From an uncultured bacterium (GTDB lineage: Bacteria; Verrucomicrobiota; Kiritimatiellia; RFP12; UBA1067), in the NCBI GenBank assembly GCA_902776615.1, contig CACYQU010000011.1:1-41958 (forward strand): 41,958 bases of DNA. The letters are read 5' to 3'. The translations under genes were made by a program, and so were the position numbers. Of this stretch, positions 32,511 to 40,067 are shown piece by piece. How positions within the stretch are numbered: position 1 is the stretch's first letter; each line of letters starts with the position of its first letter. Under the pieces are notes generated by a model. That model searched no databases. It saw only the letters and a program-made list of their open reading frames with translations, and was not told where the DNA came from.

Positions 32511-33536
32511 ATGAAAAAGATTCTCGCGGCAAAATCGTCACTCCTTCTCGCGGCGCTCCTGCCCACCATGGCGGCAACAGGCGCGAACGGGGCAACGGCC
32601 ATGTTTGCGGAGAAAACGATTCCCAATGCCACCGTGCCGAGAACAGCGTTTCAAATTCGCGACCCGTTTGTCCTGCCTGATGAAGGAGTCTACTATCTTT
32701 ACGAATCGAAGCCGTGGAGCGGTGGAAAATGTGTATTCGTGCGCAGAAGCACGGACTTGGAGAATTGGACGGAAAAGCAGCAGGTGATGCGTGTTTCCGA
32801 CGATCTGCCCGTTACAAAGATTTGGGCTCCGGAGGTGCACAAGCACAATGGCACATACTACCTTCTAGTCACAATCACGCTGGAGAAAGGCAGCTATCCG
32901 GTCGCAACCCTCGCGGAGGGACGAGAAAAGTTCATAGAGCCGCGCGGAACATGGGTGTTCAAATCGGAGAAGCCGACTGGTCCGTTTGCCCCGGTAAAGA
33001 ATGGACCCGTCCCGCCGCAGGAGTGGATGACTCTCGATGGCACGCTTTATGTTGAAGATGGGCATCCGTATATGGTTTTCTGTCACGAATGGTGTCAGAC
33101 GAAAGACGGGCGCATGTGTTGCGCACCGCTCGCGCCGGATCTTGCATCATTCACCGCCGAACCAACAACCATGTTCTGTGCAACCGAGGCGATGGCGGGT
33201 GCTGGCGTAATTACCGATGGCCCGTATTTCCACCGTTCACAAAAAAACGACGCACTCTACATGATTTGGTCCAACACATTGACGCGTAACGGCAAAAGCG
33301 ATTACTGCGTGTTTATTCGCAAGTCGGAGAACGGCAAACTGTCCGGCCCTTGGTCGAAAGATACGCTTCTCTTCGGCGAGAACGGCGGCCACGGAATGAT
33401 CTTCAGTGCGTTTGACGGACGCTTGATGCTTGCGTTGCACCGTCCAAACGACTCCCCCGACGAACGCATGATGCTATTTGAAGTTGAGGATACTGGCGAA
33501 ACCCTGCACATAAGAAGTTCCTCGCAAGAGCACTGA
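32511..33536 (+). CDS. Exported GH43-like five-bladed propeller hydrolase
   Basis: The 341-aa protein has a signal peptide (about 1-28) and the clan F propeller pattern: IRDPFVL with base D51, KIWAPEVHKHNGTYYLL (WAPE), TLDGTLYVEDGHPYMVF with the modulating D176, and VITDGPYFHRS, where D236 stands at the place of the usual Glu acid. That TDGP form is seen in a known GH43-type subgroup, so the acid may lie elsewhere. The target is unknown; GH43 enzymes act on arabinose-, xylose- or galactose-containing glycans. SD AAGGAA and a 21-bp gap link it to the lyase-like gene. Confidence 0.8.
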   Translation: MKKILAAKSSLLLAALLPTMAATGANGATAMFAEKTIPNATVPRTAFQIRDPFVLPDEGVYYLYESKPWSGGKCVFVRRSTDLENWTEKQQVMRVSDDLPVTKIWAPEVHKHNGTYYLLVTITLEKGSYPVATLAEGREKFIEPRGTWVFKSEKPTGPFAPVKNGPVPPQEWMTLDGTLYVEDGHPYMVFCHEWCQTKDGRMCCAPLAPDLASFTAEPTTMFCATEAMAGAGVITDGPYFHRSQKNDALYMIWSNTLTRNGKSDYCVFIRKSENGKLSGPWSKDTLLFGENGGHGMIFSAFDGRLMLALHRPNDSPDERMMLFEVEDTGETLHIRSSSQEH

Positions 33537-33572
33537 CTTTACACACAACGGTAAAACAAGGAGGCAAAGAAA

Positions 33573-35255
33573 ATGAAAACACTAATGACAGTCTGCACGG
33601 CAGCAATGCTGCTTGTACCGATTGCAAAAGGCGAAACCATTGCGTGGTATCGCTTTAACGAGGGGAGCATTGGCAGAAGGGTCGGTTCCTCGGTGGTCAT
33701 TGAAAACACCGCCAAGCCAGGACATCTTGTCGGCAAATGCCAGCAGGTGGACACAAATGGTGCGTTTTCTGATTCAGAGGTTGGCTTCGTCCCGTTTTCG
33801 ACGAACGCTTTTCCGAACGGAGTCGGTGTTTCTGTCGCATCCGCGAAGTACGCAAACGAACAAGCATTCTTCTTTCACAACGCCAACTATGACGCCAACC
33901 ACGCATCGACGACCGTCAACTATTCCACGGCAAGCGCAGTGACGGTTGCGCATGATGCCGCACTTGAACTTTCATCGTTCACAGTTGAACTGTTCTTCAA
34001 GTCATCTGTCGGCAACAACCAGTCCAATGGCGACCAGGCTCTTGTCGTGATGCCGAACGAAAAGTGGCTGGCATGGGCAATCATGTTGACTAAGGAAGGC
34101 GCAGTAAGCGGTCAGTTTTACAATACTGGCTCCTACACATTCGCCCATAACGCTGGCGCCAACGATGGCAAATGGCACCATGTCGCTATGACTTACGATG
34201 GCTCTACAACAACAGCGACGCTATACTTCGATTATGCGCAAGTCGCAACGCGCACAATTACGGGCGGTCTTGTTTACGACACGGAAAAACCGCTGTCGAT
34301 TGGCTGCATGCCCAGCCGTGGCGACCGCAAATATGTGGGATTCATCGATGAAGTTCGCATATCAGATTCCGTATTGACTACAACGGGATTCTTGCACAAA
34401 GCGGCTTATGTTCCTGCGGTGGATACGGCTGATACAGCCTGCTACGTTCCATTTGACTACGTTTCTCTTTCCGATCTCAGCGGATTTGCCGCAGAAAGCG
34501 GTCTGACGGATGTAAACGCCAGCGGATATGGCGTCACGGCAAAGTTCACTTGGAGCACATCGGCTGGCAAAGCCCCTACGGTTGATGCCTCTGCGCTTCC
34601 TTGCGCAATACTCTACGGTGCAACGTTTGCGGAAAGTTCATGGTCGTACATGTCTGTCACGAACACTGCATCACTTTATTTGACGCCTGGCAGTACAGCC
34701 GGATATTCCGCGTCTCTTCTTGTGGATGACATAGTGAACAACGAGCATACCGTGTTCAACGGTTCGTTCACGATTGAGTTTTTTGCCAAAGTGCCATCTG
34801 CGCCATCTGGCAATAAATTCCTGATGAACCTTGGAAGGACGTTGGCGAACGGCAGTCTGCTGTATGCATGGAAGAAAAGCGGTTCCGACAGCCTTGACTT
34901 CATGATACTTCGCAAAGGAAGCTCGGCAGCGGAGATGATAGGCTCGTATCCCGGCTTTTGCGACAATCAGTGGCATCACATCGCAGTTTCATACGACCGC
35001 AGCGCTCTAACGGCAAAGGCATATGTCGACCACAAGGTTGTCGGCACTTTGGCAAATATCGACTTCGACTATGCCCTTACCGTCAGCGACACCCCTGCCG
35101 CTTTGCAGGTCAATAGCGCATATGGCTGGAGAAACAACGGTTTCGACGGAAGCTGGATTGACGAATTCCGCCTTTCTCGCAGGGCATTGTCGTGCAAGGA
35201 ACTGCTTGACTCTACGCTCAACAAGCGCAACGGGCTGATTATAACCATCAAATAA
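33573..35255 (+). CDS. Exported protein with two LamG/ConA-like lectin domains
   Basis: The 560-aa protein has a signal peptide (residues 1-20) and strong AAGGAGG ribosome site. Two concanavalin A-like (LamG_3) domains are seen at about 22-270 and 340-550, each with the hallmark W-H-H-(V/I)-A-(M/V)-(T/S)-YD (GKWHHVAMTYD; NQWHHIAVSYD) and a closing IDE(V/F)R(I/L)S (FIDEVRISD; WIDEFRLSR). No catalytic domain is visible. Such proteins are plentiful in PVC-group genomes; a glycan-binding role next to sialidase-like and GH43 enzymes is plausible. A cell-surface sorting tail is not evident. Confidence 0.85.
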   Translation: MKTLMTVCTAAMLLVPIAKGETIAWYRFNEGSIGRRVGSSVVIENTAKPGHLVGKCQQVDTNGAFSDSEVGFVPFSTNAFPNGVGVSVASAKYANEQAFFFHNANYDANHASTTVNYSTASAVTVAHDAALELSSFTVELFFKSSVGNNQSNGDQALVVMPNEKWLAWAIMLTKEGAVSGQFYNTGSYTFAHNAGANDGKWHHVAMTYDGSTTTATLYFDYAQVATRTITGGLVYDTEKPLSIGCMPSRGDRKYVGFIDEVRISDSVLTTTGFLHKAAYVPAVDTADTACYVPFDYVSLSDLSGFAAESGLTDVNASGYGVTAKFTWSTSAGKAPTVDASALPCAILYGATFAESSWSYMSVTNTASLYLTPGSTAGYSASLLVDDIVNNEHTVFNGSFTIEFFAKVPSAPSGNKFLMNLGRTLANGSLLYAWKKSGSDSLDFMILRKGSSAAEMIGSYPGFCDNQWHHIAVSYDRSALTAKAYVDHKVVGTLANIDFDYALTVSDTPAALQVNSAYGWRNNGFDGSWIDEFRLSRRALSCKELLDSTLNKRNGLIITIK

Positions 35256-35278
35256 CACGATACCGGCAGGTGCCCAAT

Positions 35279-36472
35279 ATGAGAGACTATTGCCTTTTTG
35301 CGACTCTTGTCGCTGTCGTTGCTGTGTGTGGTGCATTGGCGGCAGACGGAGCAGAAATCATGTGGACGCGAGTGATTGCACTGGAGAGCGGTCGGCAATG
35401 CTCATGGCCGTCTGTCGCGATGGCGGCAGACGGCTCCATTATCGCAGTGTTTTCCGGCGACCGCGAAGCGCACATCTGCCCTTGGGGAAAGGTGCAAATG
35501 GTAAAGTCGAAGGACGGCGGCGAGACGTGGAGCGCACCAATCACAATCGGCAAGACCAAACTCGACGATCGCGATGCTGGCATTGTCGCACTGCCAGACG
35601 GACGCCTCTTTGTGACATGGTTCAACTCCGTCGCCTACAGAACATATTTCGACATCGATTCCGCAACAGATGCCCCGCCTGGATGCGATAAGGCAAAGTG
35701 GCAGGATTTCGACCGATCCTTGAGCGATGCTGAGAAACGCGCAAACTTCGGCAACTACGGGATATGGTCTGCCGACTGCGGCGAGACCTGGACAAAACCA
35801 GTAAAACTAGTCTCTCTCCGCTCACAGACACCGCACGGTCCAATCGTCCTCTCCGATGGCACTCTGCTTCAGTTTGGGCGGAGGTTCGACGACAATGAAA
35901 AACAGATGTTCACGCCGAAATACTGGGAGCACACGACAATTACAGTCGAGCGTTCCGTCGATGGCGGACTTTCTTGGACTACGCTTTGCGACGGTATAGC
36001 TGACGCGGCCGGCGAAAACGATAAGCGGAAATTTTGGTTCCACGAGCCCCATGTTGCAGAGTTGCCCAACGGCGAACTCTATGCGCTAATACGCGCCGAC
36101 TATGCAAAAGACGTATTAATGCGCCAGACACGATCGAAAGATGGCGGGAAAACATGGGAGCCGATTACCGCAACCTCCCTTTCAGGTTTGCCGCCTCATC
36201 TGCTTACGCTGAAAGATGGTCGACTCTTGGCAGTTTATGGTCGACGCAAAAAAGATCGAGGTGGATTCGGCGAGTATGCCTCCATCTCATCCGATGGTGG
36301 GCACACATGGGATGCCGAAATCAAACTCTCTGGTGCGACGAATAATGATTTGGGCTATCCAGCCTCAGTAGAATTGGATGATGGATCGATACTGACAATT
36401 TACTATCAGCAACCACCAACTGGCGGAAAACCCTGCATAATGGCTACGAAGTGGAAAGCCGAAGCCAACTAG
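35279..36472 (+). CDS. Exported BNR/Asp-box sialidase-like protein
   Basis: I start at ATG 35279 (397 aa), seven bases after AGGTG; GTG 35270 is in frame too. A signal peptide ends near ALAADGAE. Five Asp-box repeats can be seen: SKDGGETW, SADCGETW, SVDGGLSW, SKDGGKTW and SSDGGHTW, spaced around a six-bladed propeller. SWPSVAMAADGSIIAVFSGDREAH and CPWGK mark the BNR_2-type sialidase family. The FRIP motif of classical GH33 is not found, so exo-sialidase activity is uncertain; other glycoside lyase or hydrolase activities of this fold are possible. It is the last gene of the four-gene operon. Confidence 0.82.
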   Translation: MRDYCLFATLVAVVAVCGALAADGAEIMWTRVIALESGRQCSWPSVAMAADGSIIAVFSGDREAHICPWGKVQMVKSKDGGETWSAPITIGKTKLDDRDAGIVALPDGRLFVTWFNSVAYRTYFDIDSATDAPPGCDKAKWQDFDRSLSDAEKRANFGNYGIWSADCGETWTKPVKLVSLRSQTPHGPIVLSDGTLLQFGRRFDDNEKQMFTPKYWEHTTITVERSVDGGLSWTTLCDGIADAAGENDKRKFWFHEPHVAELPNGELYALIRADYAKDVLMRQTRSKDGGKTWEPITATSLSGLPPHLLTLKDGRLLAVYGRRKKDRGGFGEYASISSDGGHTWDAEIKLSGATNNDLGYPASVELDDGSILTIYYQQPPTGGKPCIMATKWKAEAN

Positions 36473-36494
36473 GCACTACTTTTGACTTAGCCAG

Positions 36495-36522
36495 TAAAGT
36501 ATACCCATGCCGGAACGATTGG
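36495..36522 (+). repeat. Copy B of the dispersed 28-bp intergenic repeat
   Basis: It starts with TAAAGTATACCC and ends GGAACGATTGG; 23 of 28 positions equal copy A. Read on the minus strand it contains GGGTATACTTTAC, a promoter-like sequence. It lies 22 bp after the sialidase-like stop. Confidence 0.55.
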
Positions 36523-36604
36523 CGCAAAGTGATATAGGCAAAACAAAAGGCCCCTAGAGCAAGTGTCGACCACCCTACCCTCCATAGAAACTATTGGGGG
36601 ACCT

Positions 36605-36636
36605 GCTCAATTCTGCTCGTGCTCAATTCTGCTCGT
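36605..36636 (+). promoter_or_regulatory. Tandem 16-bp direct repeat, AraC-type operator candidate
   Basis: GCTCAATTCTGCTCGT occurs twice in perfect tandem (36605-36620 and 36621-36636) and its end touches the -35 of the araC-type gene. AraC/XylS proteins bind such direct repeats next to -35, so auto-control is likely. Confidence 0.6.
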
Positions 36637-36664
36637 TGCGCCATAAAACACGATTTGATATACT
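36636..36664 (+). promoter_or_regulatory. Promoter of the AraC-family regulator gene
   Basis: TTGCGC (36636-36641) and TATACT (36659-36664) have 17-bp spacing, 40 bp before the ATG. Its -35 adjoins the 16-bp tandem repeat. Confidence 0.6.
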
Positions 36665-36703
36665 ACCCGCAGAATCACCTGCTGAACGGCAGTGCATCTC
36701 TCT

Positions 36704-37597
36704 ATGAAGCGAATCTTGGCAGAGTACGCGGCCACACCAGAGGCAAAGGCCATAAATCCATCGCGACACGGTCTGGATGGATTGATTCTTATTGGATACT
36801 CGCGGTTTCAGAAAATGCGTGCCCCTACCGAAGAGCACATCCACCCCGGAATTCTCGAGATTGGCTTTTGCGAACGGAAGTCTCTGGCGCTTAACGCATA
36901 TGGCGAGGACTATCCGCTTATGCCTGGCGACTTCTTCATAAACCAGCCGAATTCTCCTCATCACCTGATGTCGCGCCCCTCTGGTTTGGTCTTGCACTAC
37001 CTTATGCTGTCGCGCGCTAAAGCCAAATCGTTGCTTGGGCTCCCCCGAGGCGAGTCGGCTGTTTTATGGCGCCGACTGACCGAACTGCCGCCGGTGGTGC
37101 CGTCGGGCAAATGCGAAGCCCTTGTCGCGAAATCTTTTTCCCGGCTCTACCGTTTGTCGCATCTGCCGAAATCCGCCTGGACGTCTCTCATGATGAGGCA
37201 ACTGCTGCTTTCGATTCTGACGACAATAATTCAGCAGTCCGAAGGAAAGTGCAGAATCGACAATCGCGCAGATCGCATAACCAGAATTGCCGACATGATC
37301 CGTCAAAGCCCTGAGAAAAACTTCACAGTCGCCGAACTTGCCGAAAAGGCGGGCCTCTCAAAGACGCACTTCATAAATCTTTTGCGCAAAAGGACAGGTC
37401 TTCCTCCCGTGAAGTTCCAGATTGAATGCCGCATACAGCGGGCGAAGGAGATTTTACTCGAATCCGAGCTGGCCATATCCGAGATAGCGATGCGGCTTGG
37501 TTTCAATTCCCACCAGCACTTCACTGACACCTTCTCGCGCATTGTCGGAACATCCCCAAGTCACTGGCGGCAGAAGTCTGGCACTCGACAAAAATAA
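36704..37597 (+). CDS. AraC-family transcriptional regulator
   Basis: The 297-aa protein (ATG 36704; GTG 36692 is the alternative, neither with a strong ribosome site) has an N-terminal cupin-like sensor domain (EEHIHPGILEIGFCERK, YPLMPGDFFINQPNSPH) and two C-terminal helix-turn-helix motifs (VAELAEKAGLSKTHFINLLRK; ISEIAMRLGFNSHQHFTDTF) ending GTSPSHWR, typical of AraC. It should bind a sugar and switch nearby operons. It is separated from the sialidase-like operon by 231 bp and is followed by a strong terminator, so it is monocistronic. Likely targets are the flanking glycan genes. Confidence 0.93.
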   Translation: MKRILAEYAATPEAKAINPSRHGLDGLILIGYSRFQKMRAPTEEHIHPGILEIGFCERKSLALNAYGEDYPLMPGDFFINQPNSPHHLMSRPSGLVLHYLMLSRAKAKSLLGLPRGESAVLWRRLTELPPVVPSGKCEALVAKSFSRLYRLSHLPKSAWTSLMMRQLLLSILTTIIQQSEGKCRIDNRADRITRIADMIRQSPEKNFTVAELAEKAGLSKTHFINLLRKRTGLPPVKFQIECRIQRAKEILLESELAISEIAMRLGFNSHQHFTDTFSRIVGTSPSHWRQKSGTRQK

Positions 37598-37650
37598 AAT
37601 GGCCGGAAGATTGGCGCGATTCGAGCGCCAATAGCCGGGGTGCCTTTTTT
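37595..37650 (+). terminator. Rho-independent terminator after the AraC gene
   Basis: ATTGGCGC (37610-37617) and GCGCCAAT (37625-37632) form a perfect 8-bp stem, extended by GGC/GCC, with a T6 run at 37645-37650. Its left arm (GGCCGGAAGATTGG) resembles the dispersed 28-bp repeat, so it may be copy E of that family. Confidence 0.8.
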
Positions 37651-37663
37651 GTTTTGCGCAGGC

Positions 37664-37679
37664 AAAATACCAAGGCCGG
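37664..37679 (+). repeat. Partial copy C of the dispersed intergenic repeat
   Basis: AAAATACCAAGGCCGG matches the core of copies A and B; the right half has diverged. Confidence 0.4.
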
Positions 37680-37745
37680 CGCTATTCGAGCACCGAAGGT
37701 GCGAAGAATCATCTGCGAGGCCACCGGCCGAAGCGGAACAAAGCA

Positions 37746-37756
37746 GGGACTGTCCC
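37746..37756. repeat. GGGAC-T-GTCCC palindrome
   Basis: Short perfect palindrome of the kind often found in REP/RAYT-type element debris. The 570-bp gap 37598-38170 holds no convincing gene, only this, copy C, a hairpin and two repeats. Confidence 0.35.
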
Positions 37757-37889
37757 CGGTTGGTTCACTACAGCGAGAAATCCAATCAGAATCGGAAAAC
37801 CGCCATAATTGCACATTTTTGATTTCGGACAAAAATTCATTTTATGCAGTTATAGAGTGCGTCCGGCGCGGGGGAACGCACTAATCAGC

Positions 37890-37919
37890 CACCCGTCCAC
37901 ACCTCTTGGATGGCGGGTG
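37890..37919. repeat. Hairpin before the tandem array
   Basis: CACCCG TCCA ... TGGA (TGG) CGGGTG pairs with a 3-nt bulge; no T-run follows on either strand. Confidence 0.45.
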
Positions 37920-37929
37920 AGCCAAATTC

Positions 37930-38038
37930 ACCCTAAGGGGTAGTTGAACAACCCCTAAGGGGTAATCGAACTACCCCTAAGGGGTAATCGAACTACCCCT
38001 AAGGGGCAAGTGAACTACCCCTAAGGGGTAAGTGAGTG
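37930..38038. repeat. 22-bp tandem repeat array, five units
   Basis: Units start at 37930, 37951, 37973, 37995 and 38017. Each contains ACCCCTAAGGGGT (first lacks one C) and a 7-9 base variable tail such as AATCGAACT or AAGTGAACT. Units 2 and 3 are identical. The core is self-complementary. Not CRISPR: no unique spacers. Confidence 0.85.
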
Positions 38039-38045
38039 TGTAGTC

Positions 38046-38087
38046 GGACATAGGTAACACTTTGTATGGGGACATAGGTAACACTTT
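38046..38087. repeat. Two direct copies of an 18-bp sequence, possible IS remnant
   Basis: GGACATAGGTAACACTTT occurs at 38046-38063 and 38070-38087 with 24-bp period. It reminds me of the ends of some IS481/IS21-type elements, but no transposase is nearby, so this is only suggestive. Confidence 0.55.
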
Positions 38088-38170
38088 ACCTGAGTGGGAA
38101 AACAGGTCCCCGGCATTCCCGGGCGAGGTGGGTCTGTACTTGCGCATGCCGAGTGTCCTTTCCCCCCGCG

Positions 38171-39154
38171 TCACTTCGTCATGATGACAGGTTTTATGTC
38201 GCCGTTCGCGTCGAACTCCATGCGGTCGATGCAGACGACGCGGTGGTCGCGTCCCCCGCTTGGAATCGGGCGGCGATGATAGCAGATGAGCCATTCGTCT
38301 GTTTGCGGCTTGCGGACGACGGAATGATGCCCCGCGCCAGTCGCAAGCGGTCGCTGAACGCCCAGCACCTTCCCCTTGAACGCAAACGGTCCGAACGGGG
38401 AATCGCCCACAGAATAGTTCACGCAGTAGTTGTCCCGTGTCCACGATCCGCCTGAATACATGAAATACCATCTGCCATTGCGCTCGAACACGACCGAGCC
38501 TTCCGTATAATCCTTCGGTGTCATGTCGCGCCATATCGCGCCGTCCTCTAACGGAACGAGGGACTTGAAATCCTTTGCAAGCTTCACAAGATTGCACCGC
38601 TGCCAGCCGCCGTAAATCATGTACCACTCGCTCTTGTATTCGAAAACATACTGGTCGATGGGCTGGGCGCGATTCCAGAAGCGGTCTATGAGCGGTCTGC
38701 CGATGATGTCGCGGTACGGTCCTTCGGGCCTGTCGGCCACGGCGACACCGATGCCGCCGTAGCCTTCGAGTCTTGCCTGCGCTTGTGGCTCGCCGTCTTC
38801 GCGTTTGCCGCCTGTCGGATAAGCGTCGTTTGCGCTGAAAAAGAGATAGTATTTCCCGCCGATCTCGTGCGCATCGGGCGCCCATAGCGCACCCTTCGCC
38901 CATGTCACCTCGTTCGTCGTCAGAATGCGCGGATGCTTCGTCCAGATTTTCATGTCCCTGGACGAAAACGCATCGAACGACGTTTGATCGCCAAACCGTG
39001 CCGATGTCGTCGGGAACACCCAGTACGTATCGCCGTAGATCCGTATCTGCGGATCCGCGTACCAGCCATCGAATACAGGATTTGCGAGAAGGGACACTGA
39101 CGTGCCCATCGAGACCGCACATGCGACAAACCTTGCTGTCGTGCATTTCTTCAT
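38171..39154 (-). CDS. Exported GH43 family glycoside hydrolase
   Basis: The 327-aa protein has a signal peptide (about 1-24) and a GH43 propeller with all three catalytic acids: D34 in WYADP (base), D167 in QPIDQYVF (modulator) and E218 in YTEGSVVF (acid). ALWAPDAHEIGGKYYLFFSA is the usual WAP(E/D) strand. Relatives are xylosidases, arabinofuranosidases and arabinanases. Start ATG 39154 is eight bases after GGAG. It is convergent to araC and may be a lone gene under copy D of the repeat. A longer overlapping frame in this place is a shadow. Confidence 0.92.
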   Translation of the reverse strand: MKKCTTARFVACAVSMGTSVSLLANPVFDGWYADPQIRIYGDTYWVFPTTSARFGDQTSFDAFSSRDMKIWTKHPRILTTNEVTWAKGALWAPDAHEIGGKYYLFFSANDAYPTGGKREDGEPQAQARLEGYGGIGVAVADRPEGPYRDIIGRPLIDRFWNRAQPIDQYVFEYKSEWYMIYGGWQRCNLVKLAKDFKSLVPLEDGAIWRDMTPKDYTEGSVVFERNGRWYFMYSGGSWTRDNYCVNYSVGDSPFGPFAFKGKVLGVQRPLATGAGHHSVVRKPQTDEWLICYHRRPIPSGGRDHRVVCIDRMEFDANGDIKPVIMTK

Positions 39155-39259
39155 TGAAGATTCTCCGCTTTGAATATTCCCGGTCAGCAGGATTACTCCT
39201 CCTACTCATGATGCCGCGTAGTCTAACACATCTGCCCGCCGTCCGTCAAACATATATAG

Positions 39260-39282
39260 TAAAACCAAGTCCGGAAGGATCC
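39260..39282 (+). repeat. Copy D of the dispersed intergenic repeat
   Basis: It begins TAAAACCAAGTCCGGAAGGA and matches the core of copies A and B. It lies in the gap before the GH43 gene, in reverse orientation to that gene. Confidence 0.4.
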
Positions 39283-39301
39283 GCTTGAATCATGGTACAA
39301 T

Positions 39302-40066
39302 TCACCTTTCAACACGACTTTTCGGCGGCATGGTATCTGGCATGCCGAGCGCGAGGTACTTGGAACGGGCGTAGTCGAAGTATTCCAAGTCGACGATGGA
39401 TGAATCAGCCACTCCGATGGAATTCAGCCAGGCCCGGCGGGCGGCGAGGTCTGTGCCGTCCGTGCAGCCAGGGACGGCGAGGCAGCGAACCTCGATCTTC
39501 GCGCCTGCTGCGACAAGCCTTTCGAGGTTGCTGCGTACAATCGAGTTGGAGACGCCCGTGAACTTCTCATGCAGTCGATTGTCGTGCGCCTTGTAGTCCG
39601 GCAGCCACATGTCCGTTACCGGCAGAAGAGCGTCGATGGCGGCCGGCGGCGCATAGAGCGACGTGTCGAGGCATGTGTGCAGCCCCGCCGCCTTGAACGC
39701 CTTGAAAAGTTCAGCCGCCCATTGCCAGAAGAACAGCGGCTCGCCGCCGGAGAGCGTCACGCCGCCGCCCGACCTGTCGTAGAACGGCTTGTCCTCAAGT
39801 GCCTTTGCGACGATCTCATCAATCGTCATCGGCTTGCCGTAGAGCTTCAGCGCCCTTGTCGGACAGGTCGACTCGTCCATGGTGCAGCGCTCGTGGCGCA
39901 TGCACAGGTGCCTGAAACGCGCCCACTGGGCGCCGGAGTCTATCGACTCGGGATTGTGACACCAGATGCATTTCAATGGGCATCCCTTCACAAAGAATGT
40001 CGTGCGGATTCCGGGGCCGTCCCAGATGGCCATTCGCTTGGTATCCAGCATGAGAGGCGTCTTCAT
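39302..40066 (-). CDS. Glycyl radical enzyme activating protein (radical SAM)
   Basis: The 254-aa protein has the activase radical SAM motif C29-x3-C33-x2-C36 (GCPLKCIWCHNPE) and GGGVTLSGGEPLFF, so it should form the glycyl radical on the next-door enzyme using S-adenosylmethionine. GRE activases of the non-PFL type usually carry an insert with two 4Fe-4S motifs (eight Cys); here that insert is short, with only C55, C61 and C68, so it probably cannot hold two clusters. Start ATG 40066 lies one base from the stop of its partner gene, i.e. cotranscription. Confidence 0.9.
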   Translation of the reverse strand: MKTPLMLDTKRMAIWDGPGIRTTFFVKGCPLKCIWCHNPESIDSGAQWARFRHLCMRHERCTMDESTCPTRALKLYGKPMTIDEIVAKALEDKPFYDRSGGGVTLSGGEPLFFWQWAAELFKAFKAAGLHTCLDTSLYAPPAAIDALLPVTDMWLPDYKAHDNRLHEKFTGVSNSIVRSNLERLVAAGAKIEVRCLAVPGCTDGTDLAARRAWLNSIGVADSSIVDLEYFDYARSKYLALGMPDTMPPKSRVER

Positions 40067-40067
40067 G

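Noticed and set aside
36481..36510. TTGACT/TATACC promoter after the sialidase-like gene
   Set aside because: Spacing of the hexamers is only about 13 bp; the TTGCGC/TATACT pair at 36636 fits far better.
37930..38038. CRISPR array
   Set aside because: Five repeats with a 21-22-bp period leave only short, nearly constant tails and no unique spacers; no cas gene.
37977..39209. 410-aa minus-strand frame over the GH43 gene and the repeat array
   Set aside because: Out of frame with the convincing GH43 protein and full of Arg/Gly-rich shadow sequence; no domain.
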